This document shows, one piece after another, positions 23,386-32,038 of a DNA stretch of 36,205 bases. The first letter of the stretch is position 1. Each line of letters begins with the position of its first letter. Origin of the DNA: a virus; IMG/VR virus record IMGVR_UViG_3300001533_003197, positions 1 to 36,205 of that record. One strand, written 5' to 3'. The translations under genes and the position numbers were made by a program. The notes under the pieces are model-generated. The model ran no database searches and was not told the DNA's origin. It saw nothing but the letters and a program-made list of their open reading frames with translations.

Positions 23386-23541
23386 ATGAGACCAGAAACA
23401 AGACAATCGATGGAAATGCTATTTTCCGCAAAATGGAACGTTCCTCAAGCAGCCAAAAACTGTGGGTTGACAACCAAGGAGATGAAGATTACATTTAATG
23501 AGTACTGTCGTCTCAATCCTCCTACTTATAAAGAAGAGTAG
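23386..23541 (+). CDS. small HTH-like hypothetical protein
   Basis: A 51-residue ORF: MRPETRQSMEMLFSAKWNVP, then QAAKNCGLTTKEMKITFNEY and a short tail. The segment WNVPQAAKNCGLTTKEM looks like a helix-turn-helix (helix, GLT turn, helix), so DNA binding is possible. It lies immediately before the tRNA gene. The start ATG 23386 has no strong Shine-Dalgarno. Similar tiny proteins are seen in cyanomyoviruses, with unknown function. Confidence 0.6.
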   Translation: MRPETRQSMEMLFSAKWNVPQAAKNCGLTTKEMKITFNEYCRLNPPTYKEE

Positions 23542-23547
23542 ATTTAT

Positions 23548-23632
23548 GGGGCGGTGATGAAATTGGTAAACATAGCAGACTTAAAATCTGCCGGACGTTA
23601 CGTCCTTGCGGGTTCAAGTCCCGCTCGCCCTA
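23548..23632 (+). tRNA. tRNA-Leu (UAA)
   Basis: An 85-nt class II tRNA. The acceptor stem GGGGCGG pairs with TCGCCCT using G:U at both ends. The D stem is ATG/CAT. The anticodon stem GCAGA/TCTGC encloses loop CTTAAAA with anticodon TAA at 23582-23584. A long variable arm (GGACG/CGTCC) is typical for Leu. The T arm is GCGGG/CCCGC with TTCAAGT. CCA is not encoded. It reads UUA codons, frequent in this AT-rich phage. Confidence 0.95.
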
Positions 23633-23660
23633 TTAACTAAATTAAAAGTTTATTATTTTT

Positions 23661-23819
23661 ATGTCTTTACTTTCACAAAAAGATCGTCAAAACGTCATTA
23701 AGTCTCTTGACTTTTATCTTTTCAATAAAGGACAAGATATGACTGAAATGGAAAGAGCAGAACTTAATGCTCTTGTAAATTGGGTTAAATTGGAATACGA
23801 TAAAAACGAAAAATCATGA
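23661..23819 (+). CDS. small hypothetical protein
   Basis: A 52-residue ORF beginning at ATG 23661: MSLLSQKDRQNVIKSLDFYL, with the helix EMERAELNALVNWVKLEYDK. It appears entirely alpha-helical and charged. It overlaps the start of the next ORF by four bases (ATGA). No family assigned. Confidence 0.6.
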   Translation: MSLLSQKDRQNVIKSLDFYLFNKGQDMTEMERAELNALVNWVKLEYDKNEKS

Positions 23820-24004
23820 CTATCAAAATTAATTTGTGGTATTCTGAACATAATAGCCAATGGAGATGGACTCTTTGTGATGATCATTCAAATCCATATA
23901 AAATGGAATCTGGACAACAACATGATCTTCGTATTGCTATGAATGATGTTGCAAATACAGTAGAGTATATACTTGACACAAAATATGAATCTGTGATAGA
24001 ATAA
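23816..24004 (+). CDS. small hypothetical protein
   Basis: A 62-residue ORF with a beta-like N-terminus rich in Trp (NLWYSEHNSQWRWTLCDDHS), followed by a helix (DLRIAMNDVANTVEYILD). It is translationally coupled to the preceding ORF by an ATGA overlap. Its 3' end contains a TTGACA and TAGAAT pair (23973-24002) that could act as a promoter for the region up to the terminator at 24041. Function unknown. Confidence 0.65.
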   Translation: MTIKINLWYSEHNSQWRWTLCDDHSNPYKMESGQQHDLRIAMNDVANTVEYILDTKYESVIE

Positions 24005-24008
24005 TCCT

Positions 24009-24073
24009 GTGTGAAGGAAGGCGCACTTCATGTGCATATGACCCTCAGGAGTTCAAGCTCTTGGGGGTTTTTT
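24009..24073 (+). ncRNA. candidate short RNA ending at a terminator
   Basis: A possible promoter (TTGACA 23973-23978, 18-bp spacer, TAGAAT 23997-24002) is followed within about 40 bases by a terminator. This would yield an RNA of about 65 nt with a small GCAC/GTGC hairpin and the terminator hairpin. The 109-bp gap 24005-24113 has no ORF. It may equally be only the end of the upstream transcript. Confidence 0.25.
24041..24073 (+). terminator. Rho-independent terminator of the small-ORF island
   Basis: ACCCTCAGGAG (24041-24051) pairs with CTCTTGGGGGT (24058-24068) over 11 bp with two G:U pairs, with a 6-base loop and six T (24068-24073). It ends the early small-ORF and tRNA island before the giant fibre-like gene. 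Confidence 0.85.
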
Positions 24074-24076
24074 ATG

Positions 24077-24085
24077 TAATAAATA
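24077..24085 (+). promoter_or_regulatory. candidate late promoter (TAATAAATA)
   Basis: TAATAAATAACTC lies just after the terminator and 29 bp before the start of the 1634-residue gene. Its position between a terminator and a structural gene makes it one of the better-supported late promoter candidates. Confidence 0.5.
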
Positions 24086-24113
24086 ACTCATAACGGATTA
24101 TAGTGCAAATAAA

Positions 24114-27100
24114 ATGCCTTTGTCAAGATTAGACAATTTTCTGAAGAATGTACGTGGAAATATTTTATATGTTGATCCAAGTAACTTGGATGCGACGGAT
24201 GGTATTGAAAATCAAGGAAATTCATTAGCTAGACCATTTAAAACTCTTCAGAGAGCTCTGGTTGAAGCTTCAAGATTTTCCTATCAAAGAGGATTAGATA
24301 ACGATAGATTTGAAAAGACATCAATTTATCTTCTTCCTGGTGATCATTTCATTGATAACAGACCTGGTTGGATACCTACAGGTACATCGGGAAGTCCAAA
24401 TACATTTTTGTTGAGAAATGGACAAACCTCAACAGATTTTCCTTCATTTAGTAATACAACTAATTTTGGTATTTTAGATTCCAATAATATACTGTATCGA
24501 TTTAACAGTATCTATGGTGGAGTTATTGTTCCCAGAGGTGTATCTATTGTTGGACAAGATTTGAGAAAGACAAAAATTCGTCCACTTTATGTACCTAATC
24601 CACAAAATGATCTCATTGAAAGATCTGCTATTTTTAGAGTCACTGGTGCTTGTTACTTCTTCCAGTTTTCAGTTTTTGACGCGTCTACAAGTCGAGGAGT
24701 ATATAAAGATTATACAACGAATACATTTACACCATCATTTTCTCATCATAAACTGACAGCATTTGAATATGCTGATGGTAAAAATAGTGTCAATATTAAT
24801 GATGAATTCAATACATTTTCCACCAGTAGAACTGATTTGGATATGTATTATGAAAAAATTGGTAGAGCATATGGTCCAGCAAGTGGAAGAGAAATATCAC
24901 CAGACTATCCAAATGCTGGGGTAGATATTAATCCAAAAATTGATGAATATCGAATCGTTGGACCAATTAGTGGTTCTGTAGGTATTTCGAGCATTAAGGC
25001 TGGAGATGGAAATACTCCAACATCCACGGTGAATGTAAAACTTAATAATGGAATTACTGGTCTGAATGTTGATACTAATGTCATCATTAATAGTGTCACT
25101 GATTCACGATATAATGGAACATATTTGGTTAAGAGTATTTTAGATACTGATGCCAATGGTGTTACAGAATTTACATATGATGTTCCTGTTCCTCCATCCA
25201 ATGCACTTCCAAATCCACTAGGTTCATCTATAGAACTTTCAACTGATACTGTTTCTAGTGCTTCTCCATATATTTTCAACATCTCAATGAGATCTATCTA
25301 CGGCATGTGTGGTATGCATGCTGATGGATCAAAGGCTAATGGTTTCAAATCAATGGTTGTTGCACAATTCACAGGAATTAGTCTTCAAGTTGATGATCAA
25401 GCATTCGTCAAGTATAATGCAACAAGTGGAACATTTGATGATTCAAATACAATTCCAAATCTTCACACTGATATTAACGCAGTATTTAAACCAGATTATG
25501 AGAATTATCATATTAAAGCGTCGAATAATGCATTTATTCAGTTAGTTTCTATTTTTGCTATTGGTTATTCAGATCACTTTGTAGTTGAAAGTGGTGGTGA
25601 TTTCTCAGTTACAAACTCAAACTCAAACTTTGGTCAAAGAGCATTAAGATCTGATGGATATAGACCAAATACATTTAGTCAGGATGATGTTGGATACATT
25701 ACACATATAGCACCTCCAAGATCTTTACTTCCTAGAACAGTCACAGTCGAATATCCTGCTATTGATATTACAAAAACAGTTGGTGTTGGTCAAACTCATA
25801 AGTTATATCTTTATGATTACACCAATCAAGGTTCACCACCTCCATCCGAATTACAAGGATATCGTTTTGGTGCACATTCCAATGATACGATTAATGTCAT
25901 TCTTTCCACAGGTGGAGTTCCAACACAAAGATCTGCAAAAATCTGTATGGAAGATACTGCAGATACATCAAAACTTTCTGGAGTCAAGAGATCTAGAGTT
26001 GGAAATAATGTCTCAACAGGAAATAGTATTTCAAACTCCACCTTAAACTTTACTCAAAATCATGATTTCTTACAAGGAGAGTCTGTAAGAGTTATATCAA
26101 GTAATGGAAGACTTCCTGACGGACTTGATGAAAATAGACCTTATTTTGCAATTGTTGACGGTCTTGCTGCTAATCAAATTCAACTCGCACAATCATTCAA
26201 TGATTCTCTGAATGGGAATAAGATAAGACTCAATAACTTGGGAGGAACAATCACAGTTGAAAGTCGAGTCAATGATAAGATCTCAGGACAGATTGGTCAC
26301 CCAATTCAATACGACGAAACCGAAGGTCAATGGTATGTAAATGTATCAACTGCAGCAACAGAAAATAACATTTATTCCACAATTGAAGGTGGTGGATATG
26401 GAACTGCAACTCCAAGAACATATATCTTAAGACAACCTGATAATAGATCATCAAACGATCGTGTTTATAAGTTTAGATATGTAATTCCATCAAACATTGG
26501 AGTATCTTCTGCAAGACCACCATTAGATGGATTTATTCTACAAGAATCTTCTACAGTTACAGGTAGAAATAACACCGAAGTTCAACTGGAATTTAATCCA
26601 GTTTCGGTGACCATGAGTAATGACGCTCAAATGAGAAACTTCAGTTTTATTGCTAATACTACGTATTCTAATGGAATTGCATATTATGATACTGAAAGAC
26701 CACATGGTTTGTCTATCGGATCTACAGTAGAAATTAATGGAGTTAGAAGTACTTTATTCCCAACTGTTGGTGCTGGAAATTCTGGTTATAATGGAGTTTA
26801 TGAGGTTACTGGTATTTCAAGTGCAAAAACATTCTCAGTTGACCAAATTCCTTCAAATCCAGGAATCTTCTTAAATAACACATCTCAAAGAAATACAAGT
26901 CTTCCAACTTTCAGAAGAAAGAGTTTTACAAAGAACTTATATGTTTATGATGTTAATACTATTAATGAATATGTAAGTGGCGAACAAGATGGAATCTATT
27001 ATATTACTGTTTTGGATTCTTCTAAACATCCACTCATTTCACCTTTCAATCAAAAGAAATATTCCTTCTCACAACCTTTAGCAAATTATTATCCACAATT

Positions 27101-29018
27101 AGATCGAGATAATCCAGTTTCAAGTCCAAAGAGTTCTACATCTTATGCTCTGGCAAATGATCTTGGAAAAGTTGTTATTGATGAACCAAAGAGTAGTATT
27201 ACTGCTGAAACTTTAGAGGAATTTATTAGTGATGGTGGAATTGGTATTGGTATTACTGATATCATATCAAATCCTGTAGGAACAGCATATACAATCTATA
27301 CTGATCATGATCATGGACTTAATCCAATTACAATTCCAACTATCGATAATGGTGGTGCTGGATATGGAGATGGAACTTCAACCATTCAATATTATTATAA
27401 TGCTAAACTAATTAATATTGGTGCTGGTTCTTTGGGTAGAAATGCTACAGCAAGAGTGACTGTTGATGGAACATCGTCTGGAGAAATTATTGATATTCAA
27501 ATTATGGATGGTGGATCATCCTTTGTAGAGGGTGATCTTTGTAGAATTGCAGGTATTGCTACAACCACTGGATTCTCCCCTGCAACAATATCTGTAAATA
27601 AAATTTACGATAACAGAGGTGATACCTTAAGAGTGAGTGGTATTAATGATTATGATGGTAGAAAATATAATAAACTATACAGAATCTCTGCAGTAACTGA
27701 TATCAATAAAATTGAAGTTACTCCAGTTGGTGAATCACCTGGTATTTCAACATTAGGTCTCGGAAGAAATGTATCAGCTCCTGGATCCTTATATCTGACT
27801 GGTTCAACCTTGAATGTCACAAATTTTGAATATAATAATGTCACTGGACTGGCAACGGTTACGACACAACAAAATAACAACATCAGAGTTAACAACGCAA
27901 TTCAGATTGATAATGTCGATTCTTCACTGTATAATGGCATCTTTGTTTGTCGAGATAAAGTTGGACTTTCAACTTTAATTATCGATATAGGTATCTCAAC
28001 AGATATTCCAGTTACAACAGGAAACATCAGAATTCATCCAATTGGGTTTCAAGAGAATTATGGAGAGTTGGTGACAGGTGATGGAGAATTAAACGGAAGA
28101 GAAACTCATATTTATGCAGGAATTACAACAATCACTTCTGCAGCTATCACCAGTAAAACAACAGATACAATCAATGTTGAAAATATGATTAACTTTGGTT
28201 TTTTGATTGGTGATTATATCAAAATCAATGATGAAATTATGAGAATTAAGACAACTGTAAGTAGAGTGTCTGGGACAACACAATTAAAAGTGTTTAGAGG
28301 TGTTTATGGTTCGATTGCAAACACACATCCAGTAGGATCTGTTGTCACGAGAATTAAATTCTATCCATTAGAATTCAGAAGAAACTCAATTATCAGAGCA
28401 TCAGGACACACATTTGAATATATTGGATTTGGTCCTGGAAACTACTCAACCGCATTCCCAGATAAACAGACAAAGAGGCTGACACTTCCTCAACAAATTA
28501 GTGCTCAAGCATTAAAAACTAATGGAGGGGTTGTAAATTATACTGGAATGAATGATAGAGGTGATTTCTTTATTGGCAATAAGAGAATCGCATCGAATAC
28601 TGGTAGAGAACAAGTTTATGATACTCCAGTACAGACAGTTAGTGGAGAAGATCCTTTTAGTTCTCAAGGTGTTGTTGACACTTCAAACTTCAACTATATT
28701 GAAGGATCAACAATTAAAGTTGAAAGAAATCTGGTAGTTGATGGTGGTGATAGAGGAAGTATTATTTCTGAGTTTAATGCTCCAGTTTCATTTACCAAGA
28801 AGGTCACAATTTCTGGAAATGATGGAATTGAAACTAACAATCTATTCCTTCAGGGAAATGTTCAGGTTTCAAGAAAACTTACGGTTGGTATTTCAACTCC
28901 AATTCTTTCAGGAAATCCAGGTGATGTTGTATTCAATGCAAACCCAACAAATGGAGGAACAGTTGGTTGGGTATATACAACAAATAATGAATGGAGAGAA
29001 TTTGGTTCGATTAGTTGA
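24114..29018 (+). CDS. giant tail fibre / baseplate appendage protein with beta-helix-like region
   Basis: A 1634-residue structural protein. The N-terminal 200 residues (NILYVDPSNLDATDG, ARPFKTLQRALVEASRFSYQ, TSIYLLPGDH, GVIVPRGVSIVGQDLRKTKI) have the pattern of a pectate-lyase-like right-handed beta-helix, common in phage appendages. Residues about 460-545 (FIQLVSIFAIGYSDHFVVES, FSVTNSNSNFGQRALRSDGY) recur in the 32066 gene. Middle segments repeat Gly-rich beta modules (GGAGYGDGTST). Near the C-terminus, FRRNSIIRASGHTFEYIGFG is again shared with that gene. The protein may anchor fibres or bind host polysaccharide. No catalytic triad was identified, so enzyme activity is not claimed. Confidence 0.75.
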   Translation: MPLSRLDNFLKNVRGNILYVDPSNLDATDGIENQGNSLARPFKTLQRALVEASRFSYQRGLDNDRFEKTSIYLLPGDHFIDNRPGWIPTGTSGSPNTFLLRNGQTSTDFPSFSNTTNFGILDSNNILYRFNSIYGGVIVPRGVSIVGQDLRKTKIRPLYVPNPQNDLIERSAIFRVTGACYFFQFSVFDASTSRGVYKDYTTNTFTPSFSHHKLTAFEYADGKNSVNINDEFNTFSTSRTDLDMYYEKIGRAYGPASGREISPDYPNAGVDINPKIDEYRIVGPISGSVGISSIKAGDGNTPTSTVNVKLNNGITGLNVDTNVIINSVTDSRYNGTYLVKSILDTDANGVTEFTYDVPVPPSNALPNPLGSSIELSTDTVSSASPYIFNISMRSIYGMCGMHADGSKANGFKSMVVAQFTGISLQVDDQAFVKYNATSGTFDDSNTIPNLHTDINAVFKPDYENYHIKASNNAFIQLVSIFAIGYSDHFVVESGGDFSVTNSNSNFGQRALRSDGYRPNTFSQDDVGYITHIAPPRSLLPRTVTVEYPAIDITKTVGVGQTHKLYLYDYTNQGSPPPSELQGYRFGAHSNDTINVILSTGGVPTQRSAKICMEDTADTSKLSGVKRSRVGNNVSTGNSISNSTLNFTQNHDFLQGESVRVISSNGRLPDGLDENRPYFAIVDGLAANQIQLAQSFNDSLNGNKIRLNNLGGTITVESRVNDKISGQIGHPIQYDETEGQWYVNVSTAATENNIYSTIEGGGYGTATPRTYILRQPDNRSSNDRVYKFRYVIPSNIGVSSARPPLDGFILQESSTVTGRNNTEVQLEFNPVSVTMSNDAQMRNFSFIANTTYSNGIAYYDTERPHGLSIGSTVEINGVRSTLFPTVGAGNSGYNGVYEVTGISSAKTFSVDQIPSNPGIFLNNTSQRNTSLPTFRRKSFTKNLYVYDVNTINEYVSGEQDGIYYITVLDSSKHPLISPFNQKKYSFSQPLANYYPQLDRDNPVSSPKSSTSYALANDLGKVVIDEPKSSITAETLEEFISDGGIGIGITDIISNPVGTAYTIYTDHDHGLNPITIPTIDNGGAGYGDGTSTIQYYYNAKLINIGAGSLGRNATARVTVDGTSSGEIIDIQIMDGGSSFVEGDLCRIAGIATTTGFSPATISVNKIYDNRGDTLRVSGINDYDGRKYNKLYRISAVTDINKIEVTPVGESPGISTLGLGRNVSAPGSLYLTGSTLNVTNFEYNNVTGLATVTTQQNNNIRVNNAIQIDNVDSSLYNGIFVCRDKVGLSTLIIDIGISTDIPVTTGNIRIHPIGFQENYGELVTGDGELNGRETHIYAGITTITSAAITSKTTDTINVENMINFGFLIGDYIKINDEIMRIKTTVSRVSGTTQLKVFRGVYGSIANTHPVGSVVTRIKFYPLEFRRNSIIRASGHTFEYIGFGPGNYSTAFPDKQTKRLTLPQQISAQALKTNGGVVNYTGMNDRGDFFIGNKRIASNTGREQVYDTPVQTVSGEDPFSSQGVVDTSNFNYIEGSTIKVERNLVVDGGDRGSIISEFNAPVSFTKKVTISGNDGIETNNLFLQGNVQVSRKLTVGISTPILSGNPGDVVFNANPTNGGTVGWVYTTNNEWREFGSIS

Positions 29019-29024
29019 TAAATA
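29017..29024 (+). promoter_or_regulatory. candidate late promoter (GATAAATA)
   Basis: GATAAATA overlaps the stop codon of the 1634-residue gene and precedes the next ATG by 30 bp, which is a typical spacing for the late motifs in this window. Confidence 0.4.
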
Positions 29025-29054
29025 AAAAGAAGACCCATGAATCTCATTAGTTAA

Positions 29055-31673
29055 ATGGCAATAGATAAGGATTTTGTCATTCGTAATGGCATAGAAGTAA
29101 ATGAAGATTTAATATATGCTGATCCCACTTTAAGTCGAGTGGGTGTTGGTACAACACTACCTAGTACTAAATTTGATGTTAACGGAGATATTCATTCCAC
29201 AGATTCTATCACTTCTGAAACTTTAATTTCTTCAAAAGATGGTTCATACACAGGAATTATAACTGCTAATGATGGTTATGAAATTGGTATTGGTGGTACA
29301 TTCATCAAAGCGTCTGTAAATGATAGAAAAATTGGTATTGGTTCCACAAATCCAGTCTATACAGTAGATCTTTATGGTCCAGTTTCGACTGGAACAACAG
29401 CAGCATATGTTTTTGGTGATGTAGAAGTCACTGGTTCAATTAAAGCAACATCATTACAAGGTCAAATCTCTGCTGGTGGTACAGTAGGATTTACAAATGT
29501 AAGTGTTGAAAATGTTTTAGAAGCAAATAACGCAGAAGTATATACTCGATTTACCGTACAAGAAACAGGATCTGATACATTTACTTTTGTTGCTGCTGGG
29601 AATCCTCCTGGTATTGGATTTACTCAGAATACTGACAATCCAGAAATTTATTTAGCAAGAGGTCAAAAATATCTATTTGATCTTGATTCTGGTGGTTTTC
29701 CTTTCTATATTAAATCACAACCAACAGCAGATTTGAATAATCTTTATGGTGATGGTGTTGATAATAATGGAGCTCAGGTAGGAATTGTAACATTTAAGGT
29801 TCCATTTAATTCACCAAATATTTTATATTATCAAGCATCAAATGTCAGTGGAATGGGAGGAACGATCTATATCACAAATGATTATAAATCTATCGTCACT
29901 GGTATAGCAACAATTATAACACTAGATGCTGAAAATGGTGATTTTGAATATGTCAATGTCAGTGGAATGGCAACATTAGCTAATATCAGATCTACTGATT
30001 TTAGTGTCAGTTCTGGTATTGTAACAGCTAAAAAGTTTGTTGGTGTATCTACTGGTTCTGATATGATCAGTGTACATCAAAAAAATGATAGTGTAGATTA
30101 TCAAGTTCTATTTACAGAATCAGTTGGTGTTGGTTCTTACTATCAACTTGCTTATGTGGATGAAGACTCTACTCATTTGACATATAATCCTTCGACAAGA
30201 ACTCTGACTTCGCAGACATTTGCAGGAATTGCAACTGGAGCAGATTTGATTAATATTGATGAGAAGAACGATAATATAAATTATCAAGTCTTGTTTAGTA
30301 GTTCAGATTTATCAGCATATCAAAGACCTTATATTGATTCAGATAATTCTCATTTCACATATAATCCATCTACTCAAACACTTACAATTTCAAATCTTGT
30401 CGGTAATTTGACTGGTGATGTGAGTGGCACGGTTACAAATGCTAATTTTATTAACATTGATGAGAAGAATGATAATGTAAATTATCAAATCATATTCAAT
30501 GATAATCAAGGTGCTAGTTATCAGAGACTTTATATTGATAGTGATTCTGGTCAATTTGTATATAATCCATCAACAAGAACTTTTAATGTTCAAAATATTT
30601 CATCAACAAACGTAACAGGTACAACATTTACTGGTACTGATTTTATTGGTCAGGCATCGAATGCAACCAATCTAAATCTTCAAGCAAGAAACACTACAAA
30701 TGCTACACATTATATAACTTTTGGTACATCAACAACAGGAAATCAAAGACTCAACACTGACACTTCTTTAACATATAATCCAGGCACAAATACTTTAACA
30801 ACAGGAAGTTTTAGTGGTAATGGAGCTTCTGTTACAAATATTGATGGTGGTAATATTTCAACTGGTGTTATTAATGAAGCTCGACTTCCAAATGCATCAA
30901 CTTCTGCACAAGGTGTAGTTCAACTTGATAACACTTATCCACCTACAAATAGTTCAACAACAACTGCTCCAACTGCAAATGTTGCAAGAAGACTTTACAA
31001 TGAATCTGTAGGAGTTATTCCTTCTGGAACAACAATGTTGTTCTGTCAAGCTTCTGCACCTACTGGTTGGACAAAAGTCACATCACATAACAACAAAGCT
31101 TTGAGAGTTGTAAGTGGTACTGGTGGAGGGAGTGGAGGAAATAATACCTTTACTTCTACTTTTGATACAAGAACTGTTCCTCTCCCAAGACATAACCATG
31201 ATGCTAGTACAGGTGATGCTGGGGGTCACTCTCATAGTGGTTCTACTAATAGTGCTGGAAGTCACTCTCACGGTGCTAGTACAGGTGGTGCTGGATCTCA
31301 CTCTCACAGTATTAATGATCCAGGTCATAGACATACTTACGAAAGAGAAAGAATTGAAGATAGAGATAGGGATGGAGGAGGGGCAACCGCAGATAATAAT
31401 ACTAATACTACTTTTACATCATTTTCAACTACTGGTATTAGTATTAATGGAGTAGGTAATCATAGTCACTCCGTATCAATTAATGCTGCAGGTAATCATA
31501 GTCACTCATTATCAATTAATGCTGCAGGTGATCACAGTCACTCATTATTAATTAATGGAGTAGGTAATCACTCTCACAGTGTAAGTGTAAGTAATGTGGG
31601 AACTTCTGGAGCATCAATGGACTTTAGAGTTCAGTATGTGGATGTAATTATTTGTAGTAAAAATAGTTATTGA
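29055..31673 (+). CDS. tail fibre with cupredoxin-like module and HxH-rich tip (gp12-like C-terminus)
   Basis: An 872-residue fibre. N-terminal shaft units (VGVGTTLPSTKFDVNGDI, IGIGSTNPVYTVDLYG) are followed by a cupredoxin-like module at about residues 165-280 (IYLARGQKYLFDLDSGGFPF, YYQASNVSGMGGTIYI). Next come four repeats of about 55 residues with the core YQVLF and YNPST-TL at about 335-590. A tail-collar-like domain starts with GVIPSGTTMLFCQASAPTGW, and a His-rich tip carries nine HxH motifs. In T4 gp12 and gp37, HxH motifs hold metal ions in trimeric fibres. It likely contacts host receptors. The stop overlaps the end of a minus-strand ORF by seven bases. Confidence 0.8.
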   Translation: MAIDKDFVIRNGIEVNEDLIYADPTLSRVGVGTTLPSTKFDVNGDIHSTDSITSETLISSKDGSYTGIITANDGYEIGIGGTFIKASVNDRKIGIGSTNPVYTVDLYGPVSTGTTAAYVFGDVEVTGSIKATSLQGQISAGGTVGFTNVSVENVLEANNAEVYTRFTVQETGSDTFTFVAAGNPPGIGFTQNTDNPEIYLARGQKYLFDLDSGGFPFYIKSQPTADLNNLYGDGVDNNGAQVGIVTFKVPFNSPNILYYQASNVSGMGGTIYITNDYKSIVTGIATIITLDAENGDFEYVNVSGMATLANIRSTDFSVSSGIVTAKKFVGVSTGSDMISVHQKNDSVDYQVLFTESVGVGSYYQLAYVDEDSTHLTYNPSTRTLTSQTFAGIATGADLINIDEKNDNINYQVLFSSSDLSAYQRPYIDSDNSHFTYNPSTQTLTISNLVGNLTGDVSGTVTNANFINIDEKNDNVNYQIIFNDNQGASYQRLYIDSDSGQFVYNPSTRTFNVQNISSTNVTGTTFTGTDFIGQASNATNLNLQARNTTNATHYITFGTSTTGNQRLNTDTSLTYNPGTNTLTTGSFSGNGASVTNIDGGNISTGVINEARLPNASTSAQGVVQLDNTYPPTNSSTTTAPTANVARRLYNESVGVIPSGTTMLFCQASAPTGWTKVTSHNNKALRVVSGTGGGSGGNNTFTSTFDTRTVPLPRHNHDASTGDAGGHSHSGSTNSAGSHSHGASTGGAGSHSHSINDPGHRHTYERERIEDRDRDGGGATADNNTNTTFTSFSTTGISINGVGNHSHSVSINAAGNHSHSLSINAAGDHSHSLLINGVGNHSHSVSVSNVGTSGASMDFRVQYVDVIICSKNSY

Positions 31674-31987
31674 CCTTCGATCATTGGAGGATTGAGAGGT
31701 GTGACCTGAGCAACATTAATTCCTTGTTGAAGAGCATGTGCATAAAGTTGTTGATTCTGATGATTAGCTTCGACAACTTCATTTCTGAAACTTTCTACAG
31801 CGGCTCCAGTTTGATTTGATTTTTGTGCGATCTCCACAGCCATCATTGGCATCCATGAAACTGCACATTTCCATTCATCAATTTCCTGACCAGTATTTGG
31901 ATTTGTTCCACGAACAAGTGTATACCAAGCACATTTATGTCCTACACATTTCTTCTTAATCAGAGGACAAAATTCTCCATCTTTCAT
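31667..31987 (-). CDS. small Cys-containing conserved phage protein
   Basis: A 106-residue protein on the minus strand between two + strand fibre genes. The N-terminus has a potential metal-binding cluster: Cys7, Cys14, His17, Cys19 and Cys41, in FCPLIKKKCVGHKCAWY and EWKCAVSW. It is followed by helical SFRNEVVEANHQNQQLYAHA and a hydrophobic C-terminus. Similar proteins occur in marine T4-like phages. No function is known. It overlaps the preceding fibre gene tail-to-tail by seven bases, and the minus strand has ATAAATATTT about 25 bp before its start. Confidence 0.75.
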   Translation of the reverse strand: MKDGEFCPLIKKKCVGHKCAWYTLVRGTNPNTGQEIDEWKCAVSWMPMMAVEIAQKSNQTGAAVESFRNEVVEANHQNQQLYAHALQQGINVAQVTPLNPPMIEGQ

Positions 31988-32010
31988 ATTCTAAAATTAT
32001 AAATTTCAAA

Positions 32011-32017
32011 AAATATT
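32011..32017 (-). promoter_or_regulatory. candidate late promoter on minus strand
   Basis: Within 32011-32020 the minus strand reads ATAAATATTT, about 25 bp ahead of the 106-residue ORF. Together with TATAAATA at 32031 on the + strand it forms a divergent late-promoter pair in a 78-bp gap. Confidence 0.35.
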
Positions 32018-32030
32018 TATCTACGGATAT

Positions 32031-32038
32031 TATAAATA
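32031..32038 (+). promoter_or_regulatory. candidate late promoter (TATAAATA)
   Basis: A perfect copy of the T4 late promoter core TATAAATA, 27 bp before the ATG of the 1169-residue gene. The intergenic location and exact match make it the best late promoter candidate in the window. Confidence 0.6.

Noticed and set aside
23364-23390. TTGACT as a promoter for the 51-residue ORF
   Set aside because: No acceptable -10 box occurs 16-18 bp downstream; the sequence there reads into the start codon region.
23548-23632. tRNA gene as a phage integration site
   Set aside because: No integrase or repeated att core is present, and T4-like cyanophages are lytic; the tRNA is most simply a translation helper.
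24905-26046. Several 60-125-residue frames inside the 1634-residue gene
   Set aside because: They are shadows of a long continuous ORF and lack ribosome sites and recognisable domains.
31083-31455. Open frames overlapping the His-rich fibre tip on both strands
   Set aside because: They are out-of-frame readings of the HxH repeats, with composition explained by the repetitive codons.
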